A DNA stretch of 64,000 nucleotides from Microplitis mediator (GCF_029852145.1 NC_079970.1:22138331-22202330), one strand, 5' to 3'. Numbered from the stretch's first letter, positions 9,567 through 21,578 are shown. Translations and numbers: made by a program. Notes: generated by a model not told the origin, from the sequence alone.

Positions 9567-10031
9567 AAACTCATTGAAATCAAGGATTTTGTTTGCTCGG
9601 ATTATTGATCAATTTATTTAATAAAAAAAAAAAATTAATTCCTAAAGAATAAACTTTTGAGTCCACAAAACAAAGAGTCTGTATAATGATATTTGTTAGT
9701 GCGAAGGCTACTGAAATTCAACAGACTATTCAACGTACATTTGTTCAATGAATGCTAGTTACGTCACTCAGTACGTGAGTTTCGTGTAGTATGTGGTTTT
9801 ACTTTTAAATTAAACATGATCAACTTCTCTTTACTGTCTGTATCTACACCACAATGGATCAACTCTATATTTATTTTTATATTTTTTTTATTAATACAAA
9901 CACAAACATACTGGTAATTAATTTCATACGTTAAATTATTTAATCATTTTTTAAATAATTAAAAATTAATTAACTTTGTTTTTTACTTTAAAAATATTTC
10001 AACAAAAATAACACAACATGCAAAAAAAATT

Positions 10032-10214
10032 TGATCCTGTTAGCAGACAATTAACAATTTTTGAATTTTTTGCAACAGTTTAATTAAAAAAAAAAAAAAA
10101 ATTACACATGTAGAAAATTTTAAAATCTGTAAGTGCAATTTTTTAAAATATTTTTTTTTTTAATTTTTGTTTTTAAAAAAAATTCAAAAGTTATTAAACG
10201 TCGGCTAATTTCAG
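10032..10214. mobile_element. TGATACTGAA-family element, single copy
   Basis: Starts TGATCCTGTTAGCAGACAATTA and ends AAACGTCGGCTAATTTCAG, in the reverse orientation to the tandem units at 5.1-5.7 kb; internal TACACATGTAGAAAATTTT matches their GCACATGTA block. It ends about 70 bases from the E4 donor. Confidence 0.6.
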
Positions 10215-10283
10215 TTTTAAAAAATTTCAATTATTGTTTTTTATTAGAAATATCTGCAATTAATTATTCGTCACAAATTTTAC

Positions 10284-10343
10284 CTGATGTACTTAGCGAG
10301 TCTTCCTCATGTCCAATATTAGCAAACCAATGAATCGTTTGTT
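10284..10343 (-). CDS. ens: ensconsin/MAP7 exon E4
   Basis: 60-base exon, phase 1 in and out, about residues 178-197: (E)QTIHWFANIGHEEDSLSTS. The acceptor is TTTTTCGTAG; the donor is ACATCAG before GTAAAA. It joins E3 through AAAG + AA to give LTKEQTIHWF, and E5 to give STSDSKRR. I do not recognise a named domain; the aromatic IHWFANI motif is unusual in this otherwise low-complexity N-terminal region and may be a docking motif (inference). A degenerate inverted-repeat element ends only about 70 bases downstream of its donor. Confidence 0.82.
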
Positions 10344-13006
10344 CTACGAAAAATTAATTATAAAACTAATTCATATTCAATTTTTAAATTAATTTACGAA
10401 TATTATCAAGTATTAGGTAATTGTACAGGTGTAAAATCTCTTAAATAATTACACATGTATTTGTTGAGTTAAATTAATTCCGTTGGTTGATTGCAACTGT
10501 CAAAAGCAAAACTACCTCTCTTTTTGTGTGCGTCTTTTGTACCACCCACTGTTTTATATATTTTATAATAGACATCAACTTTAGTGGATGAAAATTAAAA
10601 GACGTCAGTTTTAGTAATTGAATGTGTCATTAATAATGACAATGTGTAATTAGCAGTTGCACTCATATCAAGCTCATACCGCATGATAAATTCTATCTGA
10701 TTCTCAGTTCCCTCAGTTTATTTTATTTCCTGTTCTAAATCCCCTGATCTCTTTGATGTTCCATAAATAATTTTAAAAATAAAATAAAAATATTTATTGA
10801 TTTAAAAATCTATAGATGTAATTAATTTTGCTGTTAATGAAATTTAAATTACCAATGGTTTTAATTAAAGATTATTTAATTAATGAATTTATGGTACAAA
10901 TGCAATTGTAGCTTCGTTCTAATTAAGAATAATTGATGAAAATAAATTTTTTCGTAGGGATTATCGGAGAAAAAATTTATAACGAAGTTTTAAATAAAAT
11001 AAATATTTAATTTAATTTAAAAATAAATAAATATTTTGAATTTGACGAGTAGTTGATTGGAATAATAATTAAATTTTTTAAATTAAAAACTAAAATAAAT
11101 TCAAGTTATTGCGGATGATGTAAATATATATATTCATACTTGAGAATAGTGATACATGTGTGTATATATTTTTTGATAGGAGTGATTAATCAGCGAAATG
11201 TCAATTACGAGTACTTGAAATGTGTTCGACAATTCGATTTTCACGGTATAGTCATAACAACAAGTACATAAAAGCGGAAGTAGAGAAGGACGTAGAGGTG
11301 GTTGGAAGTATGGAGAAGGACGAAAGCTCCAAGTTGAGTGAGAGCAGCAGCTTTATTTCCTGCGTTCTCCCGTGTAAATTCTATCGATATATACGATAGA
11401 TAGACAGAAACATGAAATTGAATTTTGCTGTGAATATCGAGTGATCGAGTCCGACAGTTCAGCAGTTTCGTTTTTGCTGAGACAGCTAACGATATTCTTT
11501 CTTCGGTTAAAAATTTTTTTATTCATATTTTAGTAGCACTAAGAAAAAATTACTCCTTATTTTTTTATTATTTTCTTTAAATTTTTCGCTGAAAGTGAAG
11601 GATGAATTTGTCGTCGCTATTTTTTAAAAATTTCCACGGGTTCTTTTTCTTTTCTTTCTTCGTCCACGTGTTCATTATTCTTATTAGGATTTCAAAAGTA
11701 GGTCAGTAAGACAATAGAAAAATGTCTCCAGTCAAAACTTTTGTGTTGGTTTTGTTTCAATTTTTTTTTCTCGTTACTTTTTTAATTGCGTTTTTTTTTT
11801 TAATTTTTACTTCATCAACTATATGTTATTTTTAACGATTAATTATTACCTGGCCTTGACTATTTTTTAAATATTTGAATACGTATTGAAGTAATTGAAG
11901 TATTTTTATATTTATTTATTTTTTTTTTTCGATGCCAAAAAAATTAATTAAATTATTTATTGATTTTTTTGTTTATTTAAATAAAAATATATTTGAAATT
12001 TTTTTTCCACGGAGTTGTCTGCAGTTATTTCAATTCTTTACCCCAATTGGAAAGTTATTTGAGGGGCTTAATGTTGTGGTGAAAATATTCCATCCAAAAG
12101 AATTTTAACGAAGTGATTTAAATACGAAATCTTTTTTATACACAATGTTGATACAAGAAAGGGAGATAAATTTACATTGAGCTAAAGAATAGGCCGAGTA
12201 TAAATTTATTTAAATGTTGTATTTAATTTATTAAATTTTTCCATCCGAAAATAAATAAAAACAAAATAATCCATTTTCTCACTTGGAGTTTTTAGTTTTC
12301 TCAACAGTGTGAGATAAAAACGAACCGAGATCTGATTCTGACCCAAGAGATATATATTGCAAAGTATATGTAGGCGTTTATCGAATGTCTATCGTCGAGA
12401 ACACTTGAAATCGTGGTGTAGTGCAACCAGCGACCAGAAACCACATCTTCACTTTTGTTATCCTATTTTTTTTTATTCTTTTTATTTATCTCTACCTTTT
12501 GTTACAGATAGGATAGAATTCACTCCTGTACCCTCGAGATTCACTGGTAGTAACATTAAAATCGATGGCAACTATTCGTCTCCTCGTAAACCCTTCGGGA
12601 TTCAGTATTATCTATTTTTTTAAAAATAAATAAAATTGTATATGCTGTAGATAAATATTTACATCTCCACTATTCGTCGTCGCTGAAATAATTCACAATT
12701 TCTTCAAATTTGATCCTCGTTCTCATATTTTTCTGTAATGTTTTCTCACACGAAAAATTAAATAAAAAAATATTTAAATTGCATACAATTTTTTTGTTTG
12801 CTATTATATTTTTTTTTTACGTGTTAAGGGTGCAGCCTGCGCCGTAATTATTAAAACTTATGTTGCAATAAATACAGTATAATCCAGAGCAATTCATTAC
12901 ACAGTTTAAAATGTAATGTGCACTACCGCGAAAATAATGTGATTGTTAGTTTCGGGCATGAAACGAGGTGTTGCTGCGCAAAGCGATAATAAATGCTTAG
13001 ATATAC
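10344..13006. other. ens: E3-E4 intron, 3' part, with a GC-richer island
   Basis: Mostly AT-rich intron. Two blocks stand out by composition: 11230-11480 (AGAGAAGGACGTAGAGGTGG, GTGAGAGCAGCAGC, CTGCGTTCTCCCG) and 12500-12600 (CTCCTGTACCCTCGAGATTC, TCGATGGC, CGTCTCCTCGTAAACCC). Neither gives a convincing exon on either strand. The first could be an internal promoter or leader for a shorter ens transcript, but no donor on the minus strand is clear. Confidence 0.35.
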
Positions 13007-13406
13007 ACGGAAAATATGAGACAAATTTTTCTATTTTGTTGACATTTTTTTTTTTAGTAACTTAAACATTTGTTTAGATTTCGGTACAGTTCTATACCTT
13101 CTTTTTATCGCAATTTGTTACGTACACGGAAAAATAACTCTTGTTTGAAATGCTATGGTGTCATAGTAAAGCCGGACAATGTTGGCCACCTGACGAAAAT
13201 TGAAGTAAACATTGTGGAAAAATTACTGTGCCCACACTGATAGAAGTATTTATTTGATATTAATAAATATATTTATTTAAAACAGTTTCTCAGCATTATT
13301 TGGCTGAAATAAGCATTTGTTTGTCTCAAATATAGATTTTCAATAGTTAATAAATCTTATATTTGAGTGAACATCGCTGCGATATTTGACTACCGTGCCG
13401 CTTTAT

Positions 13407-13723
13407 GCACGGAAAAAAATAATTGACAATAATTGTAGTTCAACTTCTAATTATGTATGTTATGTTCAATAGCTAATGTCGTTTCAGTTAGTAAAATTAT
13501 GATTTTAATTTTTAAATTACCATAATTAATAGTTAATCGTTAAAATATACTGCTTGACTATTTAAAATTACTAATTAAACCTTAAAAAACTACAAGACAC
13601 TTGTCAAAAAAATGCATCTGTTATTAATTTTTTACGTTTTACTCAAGAATATTTACTGAGATTCAGTCTAGGCGCGCTGTTGACGAGAATCTCAGTAATA
13701 TTTACTAATATTTTTTTTCCGTG
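13407..13723. mobile_element. CACGG-ended MITE flanked by TG
   Basis: CACGGAAAAAAATAATTGAC at the left and TACTAATATTTTTTTTCCGTG at the right. The flanks are TG on both sides, consistent with a 2-bp target duplication. Internally TTACTGAGATTC and GAATCTCAGTAA form a second hairpin around GGCGCGC. Confidence 0.6.
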
Positions 13724-13888
13724 TGTTTATAACCTCAAATGGAATGACTGTGATCGTTAATGGAGATTTATTATAATTTTTCATTTTTTTATATATTTTT
13801 TATAATAATTTTTATCCTCAATTCAAATAAATTGTGTGTATTATTTTCTTAAAAAAATAAAAGTACACAGTCTTATAAATTATTTGTC

Positions 13889-14440
13889 ATCCCGTGTCAA
13901 AAATAAAACTTGATTGAGAATTAGTTTACTAAGTCGAAATTTGGAGCTGTTTTTTTATAAGACAAACTCGACTTTTTTTTACGGAGATATGAAATACATT
14001 GAGTTTTCGCCTTGGTTTAGACTTAACTGGCTTACTTAGTCATGATTTAAGACGAAAAAGTTGAAATCAAATCGAAATTGACTTGATTGAGACTTATTCA
14101 ACTTAAATTATAAGGCGAAAAAATCAAAACTACGGTGAAATAATTTTTTATATATTAAGGCGAAACTAAGACGAATAAATAACGTTTTTTCGACTTCATT
14201 CAGCAAGTAAAAAGTAAGTCGAATGACTATCGTTCTCGAAGTAAAGACGAATAAGTTCAAACTAAGATCAAAAAATCCAAACAAGTTGAAACTAAGATGA
14301 AAAAAGTTCAAAAAATTGAAAAAAATGCAATTTAAGTCGAAAAAGTTGAGATCTTATCAAAAAATCGTCGGCAAATCGATAACTTAAAAAGAAAATAAGG
14401 TGAAGCGAACCTGAATCAAGTTTTATTTTTGACCCGGGAT
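13889..14440. mobile_element. 550-bp MITE with ATCCCGGGTCAAAAATAAAA ends
   Basis: Left ATCCCGTGTCAAAAATAAAACTTGATT and right AATCAAGTTTTATTTTTGACCCGGGAT are long inverted repeats. The interior is rich in AAGTCGAAA/TTTCGACTT-type words in both directions. It sits inside the larger composite element. The 67-codon minus-strand frame inside it is Phe/Leu-rich chance sequence. Confidence 0.75.
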
Positions 14441-14652
14441 ATCCTTGCATAATTAACTCCATGTTTCATTTCTTTCATTCAAATGAGCCATTTATTAACT
14501 ATTAAGATATATATTATTTGGCTCAAATAAATCTCATTTAATAAATCATTTATTAACTATTAATAAATATTTATTTGGTTAAGCTTTCAAATAAATCATT
14601 TATTAACTAATAGTAACTCTTCTTTGGCTCAAATAAATACTTCTATTAGTGG

Positions 14653-15612
14653 CATAGTAAAATTTCCAATGGTTGTATCATGATTAGAAAATCATACTGT
14701 AAACAATGACTTAATTAATTTAAAAAATGTGTACAAAGACACTTTTATCAGACTGTTGCAATGGAAATTTTATTTAATACTCTCTCATTAATTAAAATGA
14801 AGTATTAAATGTCCAAAAATTGAGTCGTGGCCGAAAATGGTACTTCTGACTGATTTGATTATTATCACGATTATTGCGTACCGAAAAAAATTAAGTATAG
14901 AAACTACAGTACCGCAAGTAACTGATGACGCAGTAATTAATAATAAAACAACTTACAATAGTAATTACATAATTGTAATTGGTAATCAGATATAAAAATT
15001 AAATGAAATGTTAACTTTTACGTCAAAAAAACAATCTCTTAATAAAATATAGAGATCAAGGCCTTTTTTATTAGTACAATATATATCACATATATAAAAA
15101 AGTATCAACAAGGATCATAAAAAGTTGTTCTTTATATTGATATGTTTCCTTGAAAATTAATGAAGAGAAAGAATATTTATTTAATTCGTCAAAAATACAA
15201 TTCATAAAATTATTTAATGATGCGTTAAGAGAAAGTTTTTCAATTATAATTAAACATTTGTCTGTAAATAAAATACGAGTTGAGCAGTTTTTTTTTTAGA
15301 TTGTATACTTATGTTTTGTGTACGTAACAATAAAAAGAGAAAAATAACACATATGTGAACTTGAAAACAGATAAAAGAGATTATGAACATAAGGACACGT
15401 CGAAAGTTATATATTTATTTGATCTCTTGGAAAAATACTAGATCGATGTTTGATATTGTTCAATGCGGGCTTCATCCTTCACTATCGTCTATGTTTATCT
15501 CAACTATTGCTAAAGCTTATGGTTTAAAAGTTTTATCTATTGAGTCTACTGAAACTGATAAATAGTTAAACTTGAAAATAAAAAGCTAGATATTTATCAA
15601 AGAAATTACATG
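14653..15612. other. ens: E3-E4 intron, unassigned stretch
   Basis: AT-rich sequence. The only point of note is a 60-codon plus-strand open frame at 15383-15565 (ARSMFDIVQCGLHPSLSS-like composition, less AT-biased than usual), which has no recognisable domain and no splice context that I trust. Confidence 0.3.
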
Positions 15613-15798
15613 CTCTGTATAAAAGGATTTCATGGCGCGAAAAATTTTTACTTGTCCCAAGAAATTTTTCACACTATAAATTGAAAACAAAAATTTTCTT
15701 GAGGCATAAAATAATTTTTTGTAGTCCTAAGAAAATTTATGTTTTCATTTCGGAGTGCAAAATATTTCTTGCGCCAGGAAATCTTTTTTTTCTGTGTG
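15613..15798. mobile_element. short element related to the one at 54.5-55.05 kb
   Basis: Begins CTGTATAAAAGGATTTCATGGCGCGAAAAATTTTTAC and ends TTCTTGCGCCAGGAAATC then a T-run and CTGTG. The element at 54516-55051 has the same end blocks (AAAAAGGATCTTTTGGCGCG, TTGCGGCGAGAAATAC). Imperfect inverted ends; no coding capacity. Confidence 0.5.
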
Positions 15799-16756
15799 GA
15801 AAAAAAATTGTGGCTACAGCAGCAGCTCACAGCTGTAGTTGCACGGAAAAAAGTTGTAGTTGCTACAACGGTAACGTAGTTGAGGTTACTACGATTTGTA
15901 GTAAAGAAATACCAACACCAATTTGGAAAAACCTCAACTACGCGGGTAGTAATGTCAGTACTATTTATGTAGTATTCTTTACTACATATTAGAGTACTCG
16001 CTACTACAATATTGCAGTCAGAAGAACCACAATTTTTATTCGTGTGAGGTTACTACGATTTGTAGTAAAGAAATACCAACACCAATTTGGAAAAACCTCA
16101 ACTACGCGGGTAGTAATGTCAGTACTATTTATGTAGTATTCTTTACTACAGATTAGAGTACTCGATACTACAATATTGCGGTTAGAAGAATCACAATTTT
16201 TTTTCGTGTGAAGTTACTACGATTTGTAGCAAAGAAATACCAACAACAACTAGGAAAAACCTCAACTACGTGGGTAGTAATGTCAGTACTATTTATGTAG
16301 TATTCTTTACTACATATTAGAGTACTCGATACTACAATATTGCGGTTAGAAGAATCACAGTTTTTTTCGTGTGAAGTTACTACGATTTGTAGTAAAAAAA
16401 TACCAACAACAACTAGGAAAAACCTCAACTACGTGGGTAGTAATGTCAGTACTATTTATGAAGTATTCTTTACTACATATTAGAGTACTCGATACTACAA
16501 TATTGCGGTTAGAAGGACCACAATTTTTTTTCGTGTGAAGTTACTACGATTTATAGTAAAGAAACGCCTACACCAACTTGGAAAAACCTCAACTAGACGT
16601 GTAGTAACTCCAACTACAGCCATCAATGTTTACTACAAATTCAGTTGTTAGTACTATATATGTAGTAGCCATCACTACATACTGGAGTGCCCGTTCATCG
16701 CAATGTTTTACTACAATATTGTGGTTGGTAAATAAGGGCCACTTTTTTCCGTGTAC
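15794..16756. mobile_element. element containing a 5-unit, 164-bp tandem array
   Basis: The left end GTGTGGAAAAAAAATTGTGG and right end GGCCACTTTTTTCCGTGTA are inverted. Inside, units start with GAGGTTACTACGATTTGTAG or GAAGTTACTACGATTTGTAG at about 15882, 16047, 16210, 16373 and 16537, spacing 163-165 bases, and each carries AACCTCAACTACG.GGGTAGT, TGTCAGTACTATTTATG.AGT and CTACAATATTGC. Adjacent units differ by only a few bases. Each unit also holds short palindromes (ACTACGATTTGTAGT). Confidence 0.85.
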
Positions 16757-17596
16757 TTAAAACTTGAGAAACCAATCACTTTTTTTCAACTACCGCAGAT
16801 ATATCTGCGTAAAAGTTTATAAAAGTTCATAAATATATATCACAGAAAATTATCCACAACTTTTTTTTTTAATTAAACTTTTGTAATGAGATTATGAAAA
16901 ATTTTCCGAAGGGAAAATCGGAAATTTCAAATCAAAGAAAAAAAGTAAATGTATTGATAAGATTTGATTGAGTTTAACAACAAAAGTCGTGGTAAATTTT
17001 ATTTATCAAAAGCGTTTTCTGAAATACAATTTATAAAAAAAAAAAAAAGCGACCTCGCACGTACAATTCAAATGGTTTTTGTGGCGTCAATAGTAACAAC
17101 GGGCTATTGAAGTTGCCACGGAAACCAAAAAAAAAAGTACTCGAGTAAATTGAACTGGATATTATTTCAGGTGAGAAAAATTGTAAGCAATCTAAGCTCT
17201 GATTTTACTCATATCACGTACCATTATACTTATTATTTTTATAAAACTTTTGAATCTTATATAATTAAATACTAAGCTGTGATTTATTTCTAGAAATAAA
17301 ATCATTTTATATATTTTTAACAGTCGGTTGATTTTTCTAACAAAATTGGCTTGATTTTGAGCTCAAATTAAAAGTAATGATGTTTATTCCCCAAACATTT
17401 ACTGAGTGAAACAGTAAAGGAAATGAGTAAATGAATGAATGAATGAATGAATGAATGTTTTTATTTTTTATTTTAAACTCAGATTTAACTGCAATGGAAG
17501 ACTTTAATTTACGTAATTAATCTAAAGTAAAAACAACCAAGTTTCCTCGGATGCCGATGTGTAAATTTAATTTCAAAAATATATATTTCCACTTAC
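16757..17596. other. ens: E3-E4 intron, 5' part
   Basis: AT-rich intron between the tandem array and the E3 donor. A short (AATG)n microsatellite occurs at about 17431-17458. No exon or transposon end is visible. Confidence 0.45.
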
Positions 17597-17665
17597 CTTT
17601 CGTGAGAGAGTGGCGATGGTGTGCAGAGCTGGACCTTTGGTTGGATTCCTCAGGAGCGGCTCCGG
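17597..17665 (-). CDS. ens: ensconsin/MAP7 exon E3
   Basis: 69-base exon, phase 1 in and out, about residues 155-177: (A)GAAPEESNQRSSSAHHRHSL then TKE. The acceptor AAATTTTACAG and donor CGAAAG before GTAAGT are both good. It follows E2 through a split Ala codon (SGDEAGAAPEE) and precedes E4. Introns on both sides are long (10.9 and 7.3 kb). The candidate distal exon at 60673-60964 also ends in phase 1 and could splice directly here, giving a Ser at the junction. Confidence 0.8.
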
Positions 17666-19017
17666 CTGTAAAATTTAAAAAAATTTAATTAATTTCAGTT
17701 TCGTTACTTTTTTTATGCTTAATAATTTACGTAAAAAAATATTTAAGATTAATTAGTAAAATTACTCTTAATTTATTTGACATCAGAAGCTTTAAAAAAT
17801 TTTTCACCAGAAAAATTCGAGGTGTAAAATTACTGTAGTTAAAAAAAATGTTTTTTTATTTTTTTCCTGAAATAAAAATTTTAGTTTTCCACACTAACGA
17901 GACATCGTTATCGTGGAATCACGTGATGGAATATATGGTCACAGTGGTTTGTAGTATGGGTGATGTGAGAGCAAAGGAGAGTATAAAGTATAGAGCACGT
18001 GATGAACAAGGATATTGTAATACGAAACAAGCGATAAAGCTGCAAGTGTTGGCTGGACAATTGCCCGTAACCTTCTCTGATGAGAATGGAGGCACGATGG
18101 ATCAATATATATATGTATATACATATATATATAGGGTGCTACATTGATCGGCGAATCTCGAGATGCTGGGCAAGTTAAATGGGCCATAATATCTTTAACA
18201 TAATCGTGATCACGTCGACACGCGATGAAGGACATGATTTGGTACATGACATTTATCGCGATGACATTCTAATAATTTAAGACCAGATTATTTGGTGATA
18301 ACACGGAACTATTGTTATAATATAAATCATTATTATTATTATTATTATTGATGTCATGTTTAATAGGAATGTTGATCTAGATAAGTGCGCAATTAGACTA
18401 ATTGATATAAATTTTAAATGAGACAATAGGCAGCTAATTAATATAAAATTAAATTGTCAATTGATTGGTTGTTAGAATAATTTAAATGATATATTTTTTC
18501 GGGGTTCAAAAACCTTCCAGTGAACTACTCAAGTTTCCGCTGGAGGAAATGTAAAATTGAGATTAAAAATCTATCGAGCTGAAGTAGTTCGCTATCACGA
18601 GTCACTGAAATATATTAGGGTACAGCTGGAGACCAAGCGTAAGTTTCGATATTTGTACGACGGGAAAATGAATGTAAAAAGTACTGAGGGAAGAGGTAAG
18701 AGGTAAAAGGCTAGGTTTGAGACATATAGACATCTAGACATGTTCGGTTTATCGAGAGAGTATTCGCATGCTTGCATTTAATCTAGAATAGCTTGGATAT
18801 ATATAGCTTGTACTGTGAGAGTAGAGGAGTTGGAGCGAATAAGGATGCAAAGATTGTGCATGCATATCCATACAGGTGCCTTGGAGGGTAAGTAATTTCA
18901 CAGAAGCAAGTTAATACGATATATATATAATATATGCTACGAAAGATATTAGTTATACTGAGATGAAGTTACTAAATTAAGTCACGATTATTAATTTCGC
19001 TTTTGCGTTGTTATGAG
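17666..19017. other. ens: E2-E3 intron, 3' part
   Basis: Intron sequence. A region at about 17900-18110 is less AT-rich and open in several frames on both strands (for example GDVRAKESIKYRARDEQGY on the plus strand) and ends at a TATATA microsatellite. I recognise no domain and cannot choose a strand, so I do not call a gene. A (ATT)n microsatellite is at 18329-18349. Confidence 0.3.
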
Positions 19018-19248
19018 TAGGGGAGCCTGGCGCACGAAGGCCCCCCCCCCCCTCAAAAATTAGGTAAAAAATTTGTTTCTTATATTTTTGGGGGAGGGAG
19101 CCTTCGTGCCCTAGAAAAAAAATTTTTTTTTTCGATTTGTTGCAAAATTTCGACTGATTCTTCCGAAATAGACGGAAAATCAATGAATTTGATGGTTAAA
19201 AGCCACAAAAAGAAAAAAACGGCTTCAAGGGGCCCCAGGCTCCCCTAT
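19018..19248. mobile_element. 230-bp MITE with AGGGGAGCCTGG ends
   Basis: AGGGGAGCCTGGCGCACGAAGG at the left and GGCCCCAGGCTCCCCTA at the right are inverted, with a second inner pair, CGCACGAAGGC and GGAGCCTTCGTGCC. A run of 12 C occurs at about 19041-19052. It is flanked by TA. Two diverged direct repeats of GATTTTATATGGAATTTGG follow at about 19250 and 19345. Confidence 0.7.
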
Positions 19249-19395
19249 AGATTTTATATGGAATTTGGGTGGGATGAATATGGGATTTCCTTAGAAGTTA
19301 TTTAAAGACGATTCTAACTTTTTTTCACAATACCAAGTCCTGAGTATGGATTTTATATGTAATTTGGATGGGGTGACAATGAGATTTCCTGAATC

Positions 19396-19630
19396 CCCTT
19401 GGAGTGAAATTTACTCCGAAGGGGAGTTTATTTTAATATAAAAACTTCGGATCGGAGTGAATACGGATTGAAATATAACCCAAACTAGTCCTAAATCACT
19501 CCGCAGAAAACACAAACTCCCTATTTACTCCGTATGTGAAGTGATTTTTGGTCAAAACTCCGAAACCGAGTGACGAAGTGAATTCGGATTTGAATAAAAT
19601 TCGAATTCACTCCCAATTTTTCACACTGTA
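19396..19630. mobile_element. CACTG-family MITE, inverted orientation
   Basis: Carries GAGTGAAATTTACTCCGAAG, TTTAATATAAAAACTTCGGA, AAATCACTCCGCAGAAAAC, CTCCCTATTTACTCCGTATG and GAATTCACTCCCAATTTTTC, ending CACTGTA. One end is well preserved, the other lacks the terminal repeat. The next 1.9 kb (19631-21269) is AT-rich intron without a clear feature. Confidence 0.75.
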
Positions 19631-21269
19631 CCTAATTTTACATTAAAAATTTGTATTAAATTTTTTTATCAAATTATTTATTTAAAAATTAAAAAAAAAT
19701 CAGTTTGTATGAACTTTTATTAAGAAATAATTATCTTAGTTTTTTTTTTAATTTTCATGCAATTTAAAAAAAAATAAAACTCGATTGTTTGCAAGAGTGT
19801 TTGTTGAATATTAAATAGAAATATTTAAAATAAAAATTTTCTGAGGAAAAAAAATCTTGCAGTGGATTAAGTGGATGAAAAATATTTAAAAGCTTGACAT
19901 TTGAGTACACACACTTTTGTCCCCGGTCTAAAGAGCAAAAGAAAACTTTCCTTCAACTCGAGTTTCAGAGTAATTAACGATGTTTAAAAAACCGAGTGCT
20001 GGATCATAACGATGACGAAAAATTTATTATTATTATTTTTTTATAAACTTTTTTTCTGCTTCGACCTTTTAATAATCTTGGGAGGTGGGTAGGAAACAGC
20101 TTTATCGCTACACGTTTTCCGTCTCATTATCCTTGAGATCGTTTCCACGAGCAGTGACGGTGACGTTGCTTATATTGCTACTTGTGTTAGTGGCATTACT
20201 TTAACAGAATACAAAACATCTAAAGAACAGACGAGTTGTGTAATTGTGCTGAAACTTTGTTTTTCACGAAAAAAACTTTTGGAATTTCAGATGACGGGAT
20301 AAAAGCTTTAACTAAACCAAAAAGAATTTAACCTGCTCGACATCGACATCAGACGAATATGTCGACGTAGAGAGTGCAGTCATAAAGTTTATTATTTTAT
20401 TTTTACTGGCTCGTAAAATTCAAATGAGATTAAAAATTGTTTTAAATCTCTGAGATAAAAATTTTTTATTCAAACGACCAAACGAAATTTATTTTTTTTA
20501 TTTACAAATAAATCTAGCCGGTCCCTAACTCGTATTTTAACGATTGGTGACCAAATTCATCGCGACAATTCGTCACGTTCGGGAAATTGCTCGGTAAATA
20601 GTCAGGCATTGCCCCAAGAGGTAGAACCGAAGTTCGAACACGCGATAATGCGATTATACGGCTGTTCAATGTAAACAAGTAAATTCTCAATTTGTTTTAA
20701 TAAGTTAATTAAAAATAATAATATCGATAATTTTAATTGATAAGATAAAAATTCAATTAATAGACTAATATAAATGTCTAATAAATTGCACTATTGTGAG
20801 TTCTGAATGTATTACAAACAATTATCGTTATTATGCATTAAATATATTTTAATAATTTTTTATTTTATTCTCCATTGGCAATCATCCAATCGAGTGTTTT
20901 TATTTTTATTGTTATTGTTATTTTTTTTTTCGATATACATAAATGGGGTTTGAATTTTCAGTGAACATATTTCCAATTATTTTGATTAATCTTTTCAGCA
21001 AACATTGAAAATAAGTTTCGTTTTTTTATATTCTGTTGTGAACATTAATTCAACGAATGAATATTAAAATTTTTATTAGACTTCAATAAAATATTTAACA
21101 ATTTTATTTGAAATTGTAAATGAAAATATTTTATTAAATAATAAAAATTGAAAAATTGCGTTACGGCGTATCCTAGCGGAAGACGATGTTGTAAAGGTAT
21201 AAAGGCATATAAAATTTTTTTTCCAAGCGATTTGTTATTTTATTTAAATTTATAAAAATTTTAATTTCA

Positions 21270-21432
21270 CTCTTTCTTAAAATGAATCAGTGAAAAGTAT
21301 TTCAATCAGTGAATATTCACTGCACAAATATTCCCTAGTATATCACTAATTGAATCAGTGATATACTTGGGACTGATTCGCAGTGAATATTCACTGATTG
21401 AAATACTTTTCACTGATTCATTTTAAGAGAGC
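21270..21432. mobile_element. palindromic MITE of ATCAGTGAA repeats
   Basis: CTTAAAATGAATCAGTGAAA at the left mirrors TTTCACTGATTCATTTTAAG at the right; arms of about 55 bases are nearly perfect and carry AGTATTTCAATCAGTGAATATTCACTG. The centre holds a further ATATCACTAATTGAATCAGTGATAT hairpin in pieces. The whole can fold into one long hairpin. Confidence 0.75.
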
Positions 21433-21578
21433 TTATTTTGAATTTTTGTACGCCCTTACACTTCCTGGTCTCTATTTCGGGAGCCTTAAGGGTGTTAAAA
21501 GATTTTTTTTTAATCATTCTATTTAACATCTAGAAGAAGTGAAATAAAATAAAAAATTTTTTTTCGACAAATAAAATA

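Larger units (their letters stand above)
13233..14652. mobile_element. composite element with TAGAAGTATTTATTT ends
   Basis: Left ACACTGATAGAAGTATTTATTT and right AAATAAATACTTCTATTAGTGGC are inverted, and both ends are followed inward by TTGGCTGAAATAAG/GGCTCAAATAAA-like repeats of TTTATTAACTATTAATAAA. Two other elements lie inside (13407-13723 and 13889-14440), accounting for most of the 1.4 kb. Confidence 0.55.

Noticed and set aside
15383..15565. 60-codon frame with VQCGLHPSLSSMFIST
   Set aside because: Too short, no domain, no splice context; may be a decayed repeat fragment.
15880..16700. CRISPR-like regular repeats
   Set aside because: Units are 164 bases and directly adjacent, without short repeats separated by unique spacers, in a eukaryotic context; it is a tandem array.
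17160..17185. Plus-strand TATTATTTCAG|GTGAGAAA resembling a ratchet site
   Set aside because: Wrong strand for ens, short pyrimidine tract, and no plus-strand gene here.
18840..18895. Plus-strand mini-exon CATACAG..GAGG|GTAAGT
   Set aside because: Twelve-base exon with no partner exons on the plus strand; likely chance.
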